Positions 42,060 to 50,276 of a DNA stretch of 64,000 nt are shown in pieces (the first letter of the stretch is position 1; each line of letters starts with the position of its first letter). The stretch spans positions 248,001 through 312,000 of the forward strand of contig JBBPII010000003.1 of NCBI GenBank assembly GCA_038040385.1, in the 5' to 3' direction. Below the pieces are notes generated by a model that saw only the letters and a program-made list of their open reading frames with translations, was not told the origin of the DNA and ran no database searches. A program made the translations under genes and the position numbers. This stretch comes from Gilichinskyi gelida (lineage in GTDB: Bacteria; Acidobacteriota; Thermoanaerobaculia; Gp7-AA8).

Positions 42060-42666
42060 TGATTTACCAGCGCCTCCGCTTCATCGGCCAGCTCGTTCAT
42101 CGCGCGCTCGATGCGGTGACGCCACTCTTCGACGTCGCCGTCGCGCGGGACCACGATCGGCTCGCCGTAGAGATAGAGCGCGCGCGTGAACGGCATCGGC
42201 AGGACCATTTGGTCCCACGATCGCAGTAACTTTTTTTTTTGGCGGCGAAGGCAAACGGCACGATCGGCAGTCCGGAAACCTGCGCGATGTAGACGATACC
42301 GTCTTTGACCACGCGCGGGGGACCTTTCGGCCCGTCCGGCGTGACGGCGATGCTCTTGCCGGCGCGCACGTCGCGTAAAACTTCTCGGAGAGCCACTTCT
42401 CCACCGCGGGTAGAGGAGCCGCGCGCCGTTTCCGCGCCGTAGAGGTGAAGGACGCGCGACACGATCTCGCCGTCTTTCGACCGCGAGATGATCGCCGTCG
42501 TCGGAGCCCGCCAGCGCGAGTGCAGCGACAGCAGCACATGCGCATGCCAGAAGGCGAGGATGCACTGCGGGACGTTGTCGAGGTTCTCCGCGCGGACGTG
42601 ACGCACGCGCAGCGTGGCGTGCAGCGCGCGGATGAAGAGATAGCCGAGGAGCGACAGAAGCTTCAT
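42056..42666 (-). CDS. Lysophospholipid acyltransferase family (DUF374), split by frameshift at A10
   Basis: About 203 aa if read through the shift. The first frame (from 42666) gives LLGYLFIRALHATLRV, the acceptor motif ILAFWHAHVLLSL, ISRSKDGEIVSRVL, and VTPDGPKGPPRVVKDG. After the A10 tract the natural sequence (LLRSWDQMVLPMPFTRALYL, YGEPIVVPRDG) continues in the other frame to 42056. Reading from frame 0 without a shift gives a nonsense tail of about 45 residues. Adding one base (11 A) restores the full protein. Probably acylates a lipid A or phospholipid precursor; adjacent to msbA and lpxB, with ATGA overlaps at both ends that only work if both frames are used. Either programmed slippage or a sequencing/assembly error. 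Confidence 0.75.
42231..42240 (-). other. A10 slippery tract in the DUF374 gene
   Basis: Ten A in the mRNA followed by G. It includes AAAAAAG, the known -1 ribosomal frameshift heptamer, and is long enough for transcriptional slippage. A -1 shift or a transcript with 11 A joins the two coding frames exactly at the expected junction. No other homopolymer of this length was noticed in the window. Confidence 0.6.
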
Positions 42667-44672
42667 GCCAGCACGCGCTCCTCGTCGGCGAACTGCAGGT
42701 CGTAGAGCTTGCGATAGATGCCGCGGCGCGCCAGCAGCTCCTCGTGGCGGCCGGACTCCACGATGCGCCCTTCGTCGAGGACGACGATCTTGTTCGCGTT
42801 GCGGATGGTCGACAGGCGGTGGGCGATGACCAGCGTTGTTCGCCCGCGCATCAGGTTGACCAGCGCTTGCTGCACCAGCCGCTCGGACTCCGTGTCGAGC
42901 GCCGAGGTGGCCTCGTCGAGGATCAGGATCGGGGGATCCTTGAACAGCGCGCGAGCGATGGCCAGCCGCTGCCGCTGCCCGCCGGAGAGGAGCACGCCCG
43001 ACTCTCCGATCGGCGTGTCGTAGCCGTTCGGCAGCGCGGTGATGAAGTCGTGTGCGTTGGCGGCCTTCGCCGCGTCGATCACCCGCTGCTCCTCGGCGTC
43101 GCCGCGCCCGTAGGCGATGTTGTTGCGCACGGTGTCGTTGAAGAGGATCACTTCCTGCGTCACCAGCCCCATCATCCCGCGCAGCGACTGCAGCGTCATG
43201 TCGCGGACGTCGCGGCCGTCGATGGTGATGCGGCCGCCGTTCACGTCGTAGAAGCGCGGCAGGAGATTGACGAAGGTGGACTTGCCCGCCCCACTGCCGC
43301 CGACGATGGCGACGATCTCGCCCGGCGCGACGGCCAGGTCGACGTCGCGCAGGACGGGATCGCCCTCACCCGGCCCTTCGACTCGCTTCGCTCGCTCAGG
43401 GCCACCCTCTCCCGCTGCCGCGGGAGAGGGCCGATCGATTCCCTCTCCCGCTTGCGGGAGAGGGTGCCGCCCATTCGCTGCGCTCAGGGCAGGCTTCGCG
43501 GCGGGTGAGGGCTCCCGGTAGGAGAACGTCACGTGTTCATAACGAATCCCGCTGCCGACAGAAGTGATCTCGATCGCCCCCGGCTTCTCCTTCACCTCGT
43601 TGTCGATGTCGAGCATGCGGAAGACGCGCTCGGCGGCAGCGAGGGCGGTGTTGACCGAGAGGTTGACCTTGTTGAGCTTCTTGATCGGCGCGTACATCAG
43701 CGCCAGGGTGGTGAGGAAGCTGGCGAACTCGCCGGTGGTGAGCGTCCGGGAGGCGATGCGCGACTGCGCGTAGGCGAAGAGCACGACCATCGAGACGCCC
43801 GCCAGCAGCTCCATCACCGGCGAGGTCAAGGCCTGGATCCGCTGCGCCTTGAGGTTCCAGCGGAGATGCTTGCGCGTCGCCTCCTGGAACCGGCCGATCT
43901 CGAAGCGCTCCATGGTGAAGGCCTTGACGATGCGCACGCCGCGGATGGTCTCCTCGAGCAGAGTGGCGATCTCCGCCATCCGCTCCTGCGAACGATGCGT
44001 GGTGCGCCGCAGGCGCTTGCCGAAGTGCACCACCGGCGCGACGATCAGCGGCGCGCCGATCAAGCTGACCAGCGCCAGCAACGGATTGAGGTAGAAGAGC
44101 CAGCCGATCAGCCCCACCAGCGTCACCGTCTCCTGCAGCAGGTCGCCCATGCGGGTGGAGACGGCGGCCTGGATGGCGTCGGCGTCGGAGACCACGCGGC
44201 TCACCATCTCGCCGGTCGACCGCTCGGAGAAGAAGCGGTGGCTTTGGTGGATGATCCGGTCATATAGCTCGTTGCGAAGGTCGCGCACCGTCGACAGCCC
44301 GACCTTCTGGAACGCGTACTCGGAGAAAAACGACGTGGCCGCGCGGACGATGAAGACCAGGAGCAGGATGGTGAGGACGCGCCTCCATTTCTCCGACGGA
44401 TCGGTGTGCCACCAGCGGTCGAAGCGCTGCTTCACCCGGTCGATGGCCGGCGCGTATTGGGCGACCGCCTCCTTCAGCGCCGCGGCGCGCGGATTCGAGG
44501 CGGTGACGGTGTGCTGCACGCCCGGCGGCGAGAGGACGTCGTCGATCAGCGGCCACACCAGCGCGGCGAGGACCGTCTGTGTCAGGGCGAAGATGATCAT
44601 CGAGCCGAAGGCCACGAGGGCCCACGCTTTGTAGCGGCGTAGATAGCCGTAGAGGCGGCGGAGGATGCTCAT
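42663..44672 (-). CDS. ABC transporter/lipid A flippase MsbA-like, with in-frame repeat insertion
   Basis: 669 aa (usual about 590). Exporter-type half transporter: six TM helices in residues 15-320 with a large first periplasmic loop, then the nucleotide-binding domain with Walker A IVGGSGAGKSTFVNLL near 455, Q-loop GLVTQEVILFNDTVRNN, signature VLLSGGQRQRLAIARAL, Walker B ILILDEATSALDTES, and H-loop VIAHRLSTI. Next to lpxB and an acyltransferase, so lipid A transport is likely. Between the strand YEHVTFSYRE and DPVLRDVDLAV lie about 50 extra residues (387-437) encoded by repeat R5. They sit in the loop before the Walker A strand and may be tolerated. ATG 44672 overlaps lpxB as ATGA. Confidence 0.9.
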   Translation of the reverse strand: MSILRRLYGYLRRYKAWALVAFGSMIIFALTQTVLAALVWPLIDDVLSPPGVQHTVTASNPRAAALKEAVAQYAPAIDRVKQRFDRWWHTDPSEKWRRVLTILLLVFIVRAATSFFSEYAFQKVGLSTVRDLRNELYDRIIHQSHRFFSERSTGEMVSRVVSDADAIQAAVSTRMGDLLQETVTLVGLIGWLFYLNPLLALVSLIGAPLIVAPVVHFGKRLRRTTHRSQERMAEIATLLEETIRGVRIVKAFTMERFEIGRFQEATRKHLRWNLKAQRIQALTSPVMELLAGVSMVVLFAYAQSRIASRTLTTGEFASFLTTLALMYAPIKKLNKVNLSVNTALAAAERVFRMLDIDNEVKEKPGAIEITSVGSGIRYEHVTFSYREPSPAAKPALSAANGRHPLPQAGEGIDRPSPAAAGEGGPERAKRVEGPGEGDPVLRDVDLAVAPGEIVAIVGGSGAGKSTFVNLLPRFYDVNGGRITIDGRDVRDMTLQSLRGMMGLVTQEVILFNDTVRNNIAYGRGDAEEQRVIDAAKAANAHDFITALPNGYDTPIGESGVLLSGGQRQRLAIARALFKDPPILILDEATSALDTESERLVQQALVNLMRGRTTLVIAHRLSTIRNANKIVVLDEGRIVESGRHEELLARRGIYRKLYDLQFADEERVLA
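43362..43512. repeat. Family R5 palindrome inserted in msbA
   Basis: 151 bases with the hairpins CTCTCCCGCTGCCGCGGGAG and CCCTCTCCCGCTTGCGGGAG, plus flanks CCCTCACCCGGCCC and GGGTGAGGGCTCCC. It is open in the msbA frame across its full length (about 50 codons). Same family as 25992-26112. Confidence 0.9.
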
Positions 44673-45766
44673 GCTCGCACCGCCGCCATTATCGCCTCTG
44701 CGGCGCGCCGGCTCGCGCCGGGACCGCCGAGCTTCCGTTTCACCTCGGCCAGCGCCCCTCGCACGCGCGCATGCTCCTCCGGCTCCGCCAGCCGCCGCAC
44801 CTCGGCCGCGATGCGCGCGCCGTTGACGTGGTGCTGAATCAGCTCGGGCACCACGTCGCGCCCGGCGATGATGTTGATGAGCCCGAAGTGCGGCAGTTTC
44901 ACCAGCCGCTTGGCCAGCCAGTGGGTGATCGCGGTCAGCCGGTACATGACCACCACCGGCGTGCCGATGACCGCGCATTCCAGGGTGGCCGTCCCCGACG
45001 AGGAGAGCGCGACGTCGGCGTCGGCGATGGCTTGGCCGCCGCCGTGCGGGACGATGCAGACGAACGTCCCGCGCGCGCTCATGATGGCCACCAGTTCCTT
45101 CGCCGCGATCGTAGGGGCCTGGATGACGAACGCGTCGCAGTTCTGCAGGAGCGCGACGGCGTCGAGCATCGGCGGCAGCAGCGCCGCCACCTCCCCTCGC
45201 CGGCTGCCGGGCAGCAGCGCGACTCTCAGCGGATCGCCGGGCGGGCGGTCGCCGCGCTCGACGCCGGCGAGCTCGTCGATCAGCGGATGCCCGGCATGCG
45301 TCACCGGCACGCCATGCTCGCGGTAAAAGTCCTCCTCGAACGGGAGGATGACGATCATCCGGTCGACGTCCCTGGCGATCTGCTTCACCCTCCCCCGCCG
45401 CCACGCCCACACCTGCGGCGAGATGTAGTAGATGACGCGCAACCCCATCTCCCGGCAGCGCCGCGCCAGGCGCAGGTTGAAGCCGGGATAGTCGATGAGG
45501 AGTACGGCGTCGGGCTTCTCCGCGGCGATGGCCTGCACGGTGTCGTCGAAGATCCGCCGGAACATCGGGTAGTTTCGCAGGACGTTGAACAGGCCGACGA
45601 TGCCCATCTCCCTCGCGTGGTGCAGGATGCGCATCCCCTCGGCCGCCAGCAGATCGCCGCCGATGCCGAAGGTCTCGAGCGCCGGGTCCAGCGCCTTCAA
45701 CTCGCGCACGACCTCGGAGGCGTGGAGGTCGCCGGACGCTTCGCCGGCGACGATGGCTAGTTTCAT
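44669..45766 (-). CDS. lpxB: Lipid-A-disaccharide synthase
   Basis: 365 aa. Joins UDP-diacylglucosamine and lipid X to make the lipid A disaccharide. Seen: IVAGEASGDLHASEVVREL, FGIGGDLLAAEGMRILHHAR, EMGIVGLFNVLRNYPMF, LLIDYPGFNLRLARRC, YYISPQVWAWRRGRVKQIA, ALLPGSRRGEVAALLPPML, and ALSSSGTATLECAVIGTPVV. Full length. Co-oriented with msbA. Confidence 0.96.
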   Translation of the reverse strand: MKLAIVAGEASGDLHASEVVRELKALDPALETFGIGGDLLAAEGMRILHHAREMGIVGLFNVLRNYPMFRRIFDDTVQAIAAEKPDAVLLIDYPGFNLRLARRCREMGLRVIYYISPQVWAWRRGRVKQIARDVDRMIVILPFEEDFYREHGVPVTHAGHPLIDELAGVERGDRPPGDPLRVALLPGSRRGEVAALLPPMLDAVALLQNCDAFVIQAPTIAAKELVAIMSARGTFVCIVPHGGGQAIADADVALSSSGTATLECAVIGTPVVVMYRLTAITHWLAKRLVKLPHFGLINIIAGRDVVPELIQHHVNGARIAAEVRRLAEPEEHARVRGALAEVKRKLGGPGASRRAAEAIMAAVRA

Positions 45767-45771
45767 GGCCG

Positions 45772-45853
45772 CGTGTCATCCCGAGCCGCGAAGACGGCGA
45801 GGGATCCCCTTCGCACATGCGCGGGGGATTCCTCGCTTCGCTCGGAATGACAC
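45772..45853. repeat. Diverged family R4 palindrome between lpxB and the next gene
   Basis: GTGTCATCCCGAGCCGCGAA faces CTTCGCTCGGAATGACACC, with an inner GGGATCCCCTTCGC/GCGGGGGATTCC hairpin. Similar to 3625 and 7054 but with more substitutions. Confidence 0.75.
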
Positions 45854-45857
45854 CAGT

Positions 45858-46043
45858 TCATCGAATCGGCAAGTAATACATCGCCCACGCCAGCGTAATG
45901 CCGCCCACGAACAGGCCCACGAACACCTTGACGAAGAACACGATGCGGTCGCGGCGGGTGTGCTTCCACAGCAGCGCGAAGTAGAGGCCTGTGGCCACGG
46001 CGTAGATGAACATCAACACCAGGTGGTTGCGAAGGAGGCTCAT
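45858..46043 (-). CDS. Small membrane protein, two TM helices
   Basis: 61 aa from ATG 46043: LVLMFIYAVATGLYFALLW and a second helix VFFVKVFVGLFVGGITLAWA, with a basic loop KHTRRDR between. No family recognised. Longer in-frame starts fall in repeat R3 (46052-46170) and are rejected. Lies between lpxB and the DUF6677-like gene and may belong to the same envelope operon. Confidence 0.6.
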   Translation of the reverse strand: MSLLRNHLVLMFIYAVATGLYFALLWKHTRRDRIVFFVKVFVGLFVGGITLAWAMYYLPIR

Positions 46044-46051
46044 TCGTTGGC

Positions 46052-46170
46052 AGTTTATCCTGAGGACTCTGAGCGGAGCGAAGAGGACGAAGGATCTGGC
46101 GCCCACCTGCGCAGCGCACTTGGGCGCCAGATCCCTCCGCTTCGCTGCGCTCAGCGTCGGGATAAATTTA
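46052..46170. repeat. Family R3 palindrome, long copy
   Basis: Starts TTTATCCTGAGGACTCTGAG and ends CAGCGTCGGGATAAATTTAG, with the core GATCTGGCGCCCA/TGGGCGCCAGATC. The longest of the five R3 copies. Confidence 0.85.
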
Positions 46171-46175
46171 GAACG

Positions 46176-46547
46176 TCATTCCTTCCGCCCCTCCGCGATA
46201 TCGAAGGCGTCCAGCATCAGCAGGAGGTTCATCAGCCCGGCGGTGATGGCAAATGCCGTCCCGTGCTCGTAGGTGATCGACGTGACGTCGCCCTGCACGC
46301 CGGCGAAGAGGGAGATGAAGTAGAGCAGTCCCGCGCCGGCGGTGCCGAGGGCGGCGAGGATGCGGAGCAGGGAGCCGTTGGCGCGGGCGAAGGTGTACAG
46401 CTCGCCGTCGATGGAGATGCCGATGAGGAACATCCCCACCACGATGGCGAAGAAGACCGCGGCGCGCCCGCGGCGGCCGAGGTAGAGGTGCCCGGCGCCG
46501 GGAACGAGGTACGCGAGGATGATGGCGATGACGGTGCGCGACTTCAT
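46176..46547 (-). CDS. Small multi-pass membrane protein (DUF6677-like)
   Basis: 123 aa. Starts KSRTVIAIILAYLVPGAGHL and has the GHLYLGRRGRAAVFF turn typical of a small family annotated DUF6677. About three to four TM helices (VVGMFLIGIS, ILAALGTAGAGLLYFISLFA, ITAGLMNLLLMLDAF). Function unknown. ATG 46547 overlaps the HIT gene stop as ATGA, so they are co-translated. Confidence 0.75.
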   Translation of the reverse strand: MKSRTVIAIILAYLVPGAGHLYLGRRGRAAVFFAIVVGMFLIGISIDGELYTFARANGSLLRILAALGTAGAGLLYFISLFAGVQGDVTSITYEHGTAFAITAGLMNLLLMLDAFDIAEGRKE

Positions 46548-47056
46548 GGAGCGGTGAAAACGTCCTTTCCGATGGCGTCGAAGTGCGGATGGAGCTTGTC
46601 GAAGGTGACGTCGAGCTCCTCGGGGACCAGACGGGTGCGGGCAGTGACGGTCATGAAGTTCGTGTCCCCGCCCCACCGCGGCACGACGTGCATGTGGTAG
46701 TGGTCGGCGACGCCGGCGCCGGCGACCTGGCCGAAGTTCATGCCGACGTTGAAGCCGTCGGGACGGTAGACGTCGGAGAGGATGCGCTGCGACTCGGCGG
46801 TGAGGCGGATCAGGGCGCGCAGCGAGTCGTCGGTGCTGTCGAAGAGCCGCGCCTCATGCGCCACGGGGGCGACCATCAGGTGCCCGTTGGTGTACGGATA
46901 GCGGTTGAGCATGACCAGCCCCCGGTCGTTGCGGAACAGCGTGAACGTGTCGCGGGGCTTGGTCGATTGCACGGCGCTGCAGAAGATGCAGCCGGAGCTC
47001 TCGCTCTTGGGCGCGGTCAAGTAGGGATACCTCCAGGGGGTGAAGAGGATGTCCAT
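46544..47056 (-). CDS. HIT-family (AP4A-phosphorylase-like) hydrolase
   Basis: 170 aa. HIT fold with the histidine triad HYHMHVVPRW near residue 127, IFCSAVQS near the start (two Cys of a possible Zn site), and GLVMLNRYPYTNGHLMVAPV. Members hydrolyse or transfer nucleotides (Ap4A, AMP derivatives). The C-terminal part (VPEELDVTFDKLHPHFDAIG) fits the AP4A-phosphorylase-like subgroup. Confidence 0.88.
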   Translation of the reverse strand: MDILFTPWRYPYLTAPKSESSGCIFCSAVQSTKPRDTFTLFRNDRGLVMLNRYPYTNGHLMVAPVAHEARLFDSTDDSLRALIRLTAESQRILSDVYRPDGFNVGMNFGQVAGAGVADHYHMHVVPRWGGDTNFMTVTARTRLVPEELDVTFDKLHPHFDAIGKDVFTAP

Positions 47057-47075
47057 GAATTTCGAATTTCGAAAT

Positions 47076-47453
47076 TCACTCGGTCGGTCCGGCGCTGCCG
47101 CCTTCCACCGCCAAAACCTTGTTGATGAGCTCCTTCAGCTCTTTCCCCGGCTTGAAATACGGAATCTTCTTCGACGGCACTTCCACCTTCTCGCCGGTCT
47201 TGGGGTTGCGGCCGGTGCGTGATTTGCGGCTGCGGAGGCGGAAGCTGCCGAACCCGCGCAGCTCGATTTTCTGGCCGGCGCGGAGGGACTCGACGATGGA
47301 GTCGAACACGATGTTGACGATCGTTTCCGCCTGTTTCTTGGTCAACTGGACCACGCGCGCGACTTCATCCACGAGCTCGGCTTTGGTCATCACGCCCGCT
47401 TTGGCTTCGGGTTCCGGTTCCGACTGCTGATCCAAAGTTGCCTCCTCACTCAT
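47076..47453 (-). CDS. HU/IHF-family DNA-bending protein
   Basis: 125 aa with an acidic N-terminal extension (SEEATLDQQSEPEPEAKAG) before the core MTKAELVDEVARVVQLTKKQ. The core shows KIELRGFGSFRLRSRKSRTG, RNPKTGEKVEVPSKKIPYFK and PGKELKELIN. GFGSF and RNPKTG are the family marks. It could be IHF-beta-like. ATG 47390 is the alternative start that drops the extension. Between HIT and SppA. Confidence 0.92.
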   Translation of the reverse strand: MSEEATLDQQSEPEPEAKAGVMTKAELVDEVARVVQLTKKQAETIVNIVFDSIVESLRAGQKIELRGFGSFRLRSRKSRTGRNPKTGEKVEVPSKKIPYFKPGKELKELINKVLAVEGGSAGPTE

Positions 47454-47459
47454 GACGCT

Positions 47460-48440
47460 TCACCACCGGTAGAGAAATCGGGGGCGGCGGCTGAAGATCC
47501 TGGCGAGCGCCGTCTCGGAATCGGCCGAGTCGCTCAACAGGTCGAACAGACCGGGTTTCTTTTTACGGGGATAGATCGTGCCGGGTGTGCCGCTGATGCC
47601 CGCCAGCTTGGCCGCCGCGCGCACCGCGTCGTCGAGGTTGCCCATCTCGTCGACCAGCTTCAGCGACAGCGCCTGCTCGCCGGTGAAGACCCGGCCGTCG
47701 GCGAGCTTCGCCACCTCGGCCTCGGTGATCTTGCCTTTGCGGCCGGCGGCGACGGCGCGCACGAACTGCGAGTGCAATTGGTCCACGATGCTCTGAAAGT
47801 ACGCGCGCTCGGCGTCGCTCAGATCGAGGAACGGCGCCCCGGCCGCCTTCAAGGCGCCGCTGGTGATGACCTCCGGCTTCATCTTGGCCCAGGCCACCAG
47901 GTCCTTGGTGTTCATCCACTCCAGGATGACCCCGATGGAGCCGGTGATCGATCCCGGATTGGCGACGATGCGGTCGCAGCCGGCGGCGATGTAGAAGCCG
48001 CCCGACGCCGCGACGCTGTCGAGCGAAGCGACGACCGGCTTCCGCGCGTTGCGCACCGCCTCGTAGATCTCCTGCGACGGCGCGATGGCGCCGCCCGGGC
48101 TGTTGATGCGCATCACGATCGCCTTCACCGTGGCGTTGTCCTCGTAACGGTGTAGCAGTTCGAGCGTATCGCGCGCCTCGAAAATCTCGCCCTCGATGGG
48201 GATGATGGCGATCTTCTGGGTGCTGAAGACGTCGCCGGTGGTCTCGCCGCTCTTCGACGCGGCGATGAACACGCCGAAGACGATCAGGCCGACGAAGACC
48301 AGCAGGCAGCCGCTCAGAGCCCCGACGAAGAAGATCGGGGTGCGGGATTTGGCTCGGGGTGGCGGCGGCGAGGACGCCGCCGGGCCAGCCGGCGGAGACG
48401 CCGGCGCTCCGGGTTCGATCACTGGGTCCATCTCGCTCAT
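47460..48440 (-). CDS. sppA: Signal peptide peptidase SppA, short form
   Basis: 326 aa. Membrane serine protease that degrades cleaved signal peptides. An N-terminal TM helix (PIFFVGALSGCLLVFVGLIV) follows a Pro/Ala-rich start that contains GAPASPPAGPAASSP, encoded by repeat R7 (48367-48411). Catalytic Ser in SLDSVAASGGFYIAAGCDRI; Lys of the dyad expected in ITSGALKAAG; GSITGSIGVILEW follows. Ends with a short tail. Overlaps rpsA as ATGA. Confidence 0.92.
   Translation of the reverse strand: MSEMDPVIEPGAPASPPAGPAASSPPPPRAKSRTPIFFVGALSGCLLVFVGLIVFGVFIAASKSGETTGDVFSTQKIAIIPIEGEIFEARDTLELLHRYEDNATVKAIVMRINSPGGAIAPSQEIYEAVRNARKPVVASLDSVAASGGFYIAAGCDRIVANPGSITGSIGVILEWMNTKDLVAWAKMKPEVITSGALKAAGAPFLDLSDAERAYFQSIVDQLHSQFVRAVAAGRKGKITEAEVAKLADGRVFTGEQALSLKLVDEMGNLDDAVRAAAKLAGISGTPGTIYPRKKKPGLFDLLSDSADSETALARIFSRRPRFLYRW
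48367..48411. repeat. Family R7 repeat inside sppA
   Basis: GGCGAGGACGCCGCCGGGCC faces GGCGGAGACGCCGGCGCTCC; translated as GAPASPPAGPAASSP. Almost the same unit and frame as in the coiled-coil gene at 10777. Confidence 0.8.
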
Positions 48441-50170
48441 GATTGCGGCGTCGGCTCCGTCTCGGACTCCGCCTCAGCCTCGGCGGGGTGCTCTCCGCCG
48501 GTCAACTGCTCGCGCTCCTCGTCCGTCACCGGCGCGACGTCGCGCGTCGAGAGTCCGATCTTCTTGTCGCCCGCATCGATCTTGATGATGCGCGCGCGGA
48601 CCGCGTCGCCGACCTTGAAGGCCTTGTCGAGCTTGACCTTCGGATCGCGCTGGATCTCGGAGACGTGGGCCAGCCCTTCCACCCCCTCTGCCACGCGGAC
48701 GAAGAGGCCGAAGTCGGTGATCTTGGCCACCGTACCGAGCACCTCGTCGCCGGTGTTGTGGTTCTTGGCGAAATTGTCGAACTCGTTCGGCAGGAACTCC
48801 TTGATCGACAGCGACAGCCGCTGGTTGTCGCCGTCGACGTTGATCACCCGCGCCTGCACCGTATCGCCCTTCTTCAGCACCTCGTTGGGATGCTTGAGGC
48901 GGCGGTTCCACGACATGTCGGAGATGTGGATCAGACCATCGATCCCCTCTTCCACTTCCACGAACGCCCCGAAGTCGGTAAGGTTGCGCACTTTGCCGTT
49001 GATCACCGAGCCGATCGGGTAGCGCTCCGCGATGGTGTCCCACGGATTCTGCTCCAGCGCTTTCAGCGACAGCGAGATGCGGCGATTGGGGACGTTGACG
49101 TCGGTGACCACCGCGTCGACTTCCGCGCCGATGCTCAGGAGCTTCGACGGATTGCGGACCTTTTTCGTCCACGACATCTCCGAGACGTGGATCAGCCCCT
49201 CGACGCCTTCCTCCAGCTCCACGAACGCGCCGTAGTCGGTCAGCGAGACCACGCGGCCGTGGACCTTGGTGCCGAGGGGGTAGCGGACCACGACGTCGGA
49301 CCAGGGATCGGGGGACTTCTGCTTGTATCCGAGGGAGACGCGCTCGGCCGTGGCATCGAACTTCAACACCATCACTTCGATCTCGTCGTTGACGTTGAAG
49401 TACTCGGAGGGATGATTCACGCGGCCCCAGGAGATGTCGGTGATGTGCAGCAGCCCGTCGACGCCGCCGAGGTCGACGAACACGCCGTAGTCGGTGATGT
49501 TCTTGACCACGCCGTGCGTGATCTGCCCCTCCTGCAGGCGGCCGAACGTCTCCGCCTTCTGCGCGGCCTGCTCGACTTCCAGGATGGCGCGGCGCGAGAG
49601 CACGACGTTGTTCCGCTTCTTGTCGAAGGAGACGATCTTGAAGCGGTACTCGTGGCCGCGGAGCGAGTCGAGGTTCTTGATCGGCTTGGTGTCGATGAGC
49701 GATCCGGGGAGGAAAGCCTTGACGCCGCCGACGTCGACGGAGAGCCCGCCTTTGACCCGGTCGACCACCCGCCCGGCGATGGGCTGATCGGCTTTGTAGG
49801 CGGCCTCGATGCGGTCCCAGACCAGCATCCGCTCGGCCTTTTCACGGGAGAGGACGATGTAGCCGTTGGCACTCTCCAGGCGCTCGAGAAAGACATCGAT
49901 CTCTTCGCCCGGCTTGACGGTGACGTTGCCGTTGTAGTCGGTGACTTCGTTCACCGGGAGAAGGCCCTCGGACTTGTAGCCGATGTCGACCACCACCTCG
50001 CTGGGGGTGATTTTCAGGACCTTTCCGCGGACGATGTCGCCCTCGGAGAAGGTGGCCATTTTCCGCTGATAGACCTCGAGGAGCTCATCCATGCCGAGGT
50101 TTTCCAGGTCGTTGCTGTAGTCCCCCTTTCCTTGCTGTTCGGGGTTTTTAGGTTCCTGATTGGACGCCAT
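48437..50170 (-). CDS. rpsA: 30S ribosomal protein S1
   Basis: 577 aa. Six S1 RNA-binding domains in order, starting near residues 38, 125, 210, 295, 382 and 467 (typical strands GDIVRGKVLKITPSEVVVDI, GVFVDLGGVDGLLHITDISW, GAFVELEEGVEGLIHVSEMS, GLFVRVAEGVEGLAHVSEIQ). Binds mRNA on the 30S and allows translation of structured leaders. Extra acidic tail (AEAEAESETEPTPQS). Strong promoter-like elements lie upstream at 50243-50272 and a GGGAGGT Shine-Dalgarno is seen before ATG 50170. Confidence 0.97.
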   Translation of the reverse strand: MASNQEPKNPEQQGKGDYSNDLENLGMDELLEVYQRKMATFSEGDIVRGKVLKITPSEVVVDIGYKSEGLLPVNEVTDYNGNVTVKPGEEIDVFLERLESANGYIVLSREKAERMLVWDRIEAAYKADQPIAGRVVDRVKGGLSVDVGGVKAFLPGSLIDTKPIKNLDSLRGHEYRFKIVSFDKKRNNVVLSRRAILEVEQAAQKAETFGRLQEGQITHGVVKNITDYGVFVDLGGVDGLLHITDISWGRVNHPSEYFNVNDEIEVMVLKFDATAERVSLGYKQKSPDPWSDVVVRYPLGTKVHGRVVSLTDYGAFVELEEGVEGLIHVSEMSWTKKVRNPSKLLSIGAEVDAVVTDVNVPNRRISLSLKALEQNPWDTIAERYPIGSVINGKVRNLTDFGAFVEVEEGIDGLIHISDMSWNRRLKHPNEVLKKGDTVQARVINVDGDNQRLSLSIKEFLPNEFDNFAKNHNTGDEVLGTVAKITDFGLFVRVAEGVEGLAHVSEIQRDPKVKLDKAFKVGDAVRARIIKIDAGDKKIGLSTRDVAPVTDEEREQLTGGEHPAEAEAESETEPTPQS

Positions 50171-50242
50171 TAAACGGGGTACCTCCCTGGAATCGCCGCG
50201 GGCGAAATCGTCGCTAAATTGTTGATATCAGTCGAAATCCGG

Positions 50243-50272
50243 AGTTTAGCGGCGGGCGTAGAGAGGAGTCAA
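50243..50272 (-). promoter_or_regulatory. Probable sigma-70-type promoter of rpsA
   Basis: TTGACT (complement of 50267-50272) and TAAACT (complement of 50243-50248) are spaced by 18 bases. They lie in the 106-base gap between cmk and rpsA, which also has a palindromic TTGATATCAA (about 50220-50231). Position and spacing fit a housekeeping promoter. Confidence 0.5.
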
Positions 50273-50276
50273 GGAA

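Noticed and set aside
42663..45818. One 1051-aa ORF covering msbA and more
   Set aside because: Its first 380 residues are a shadow frame of lpxB; msbA starts at 44672.
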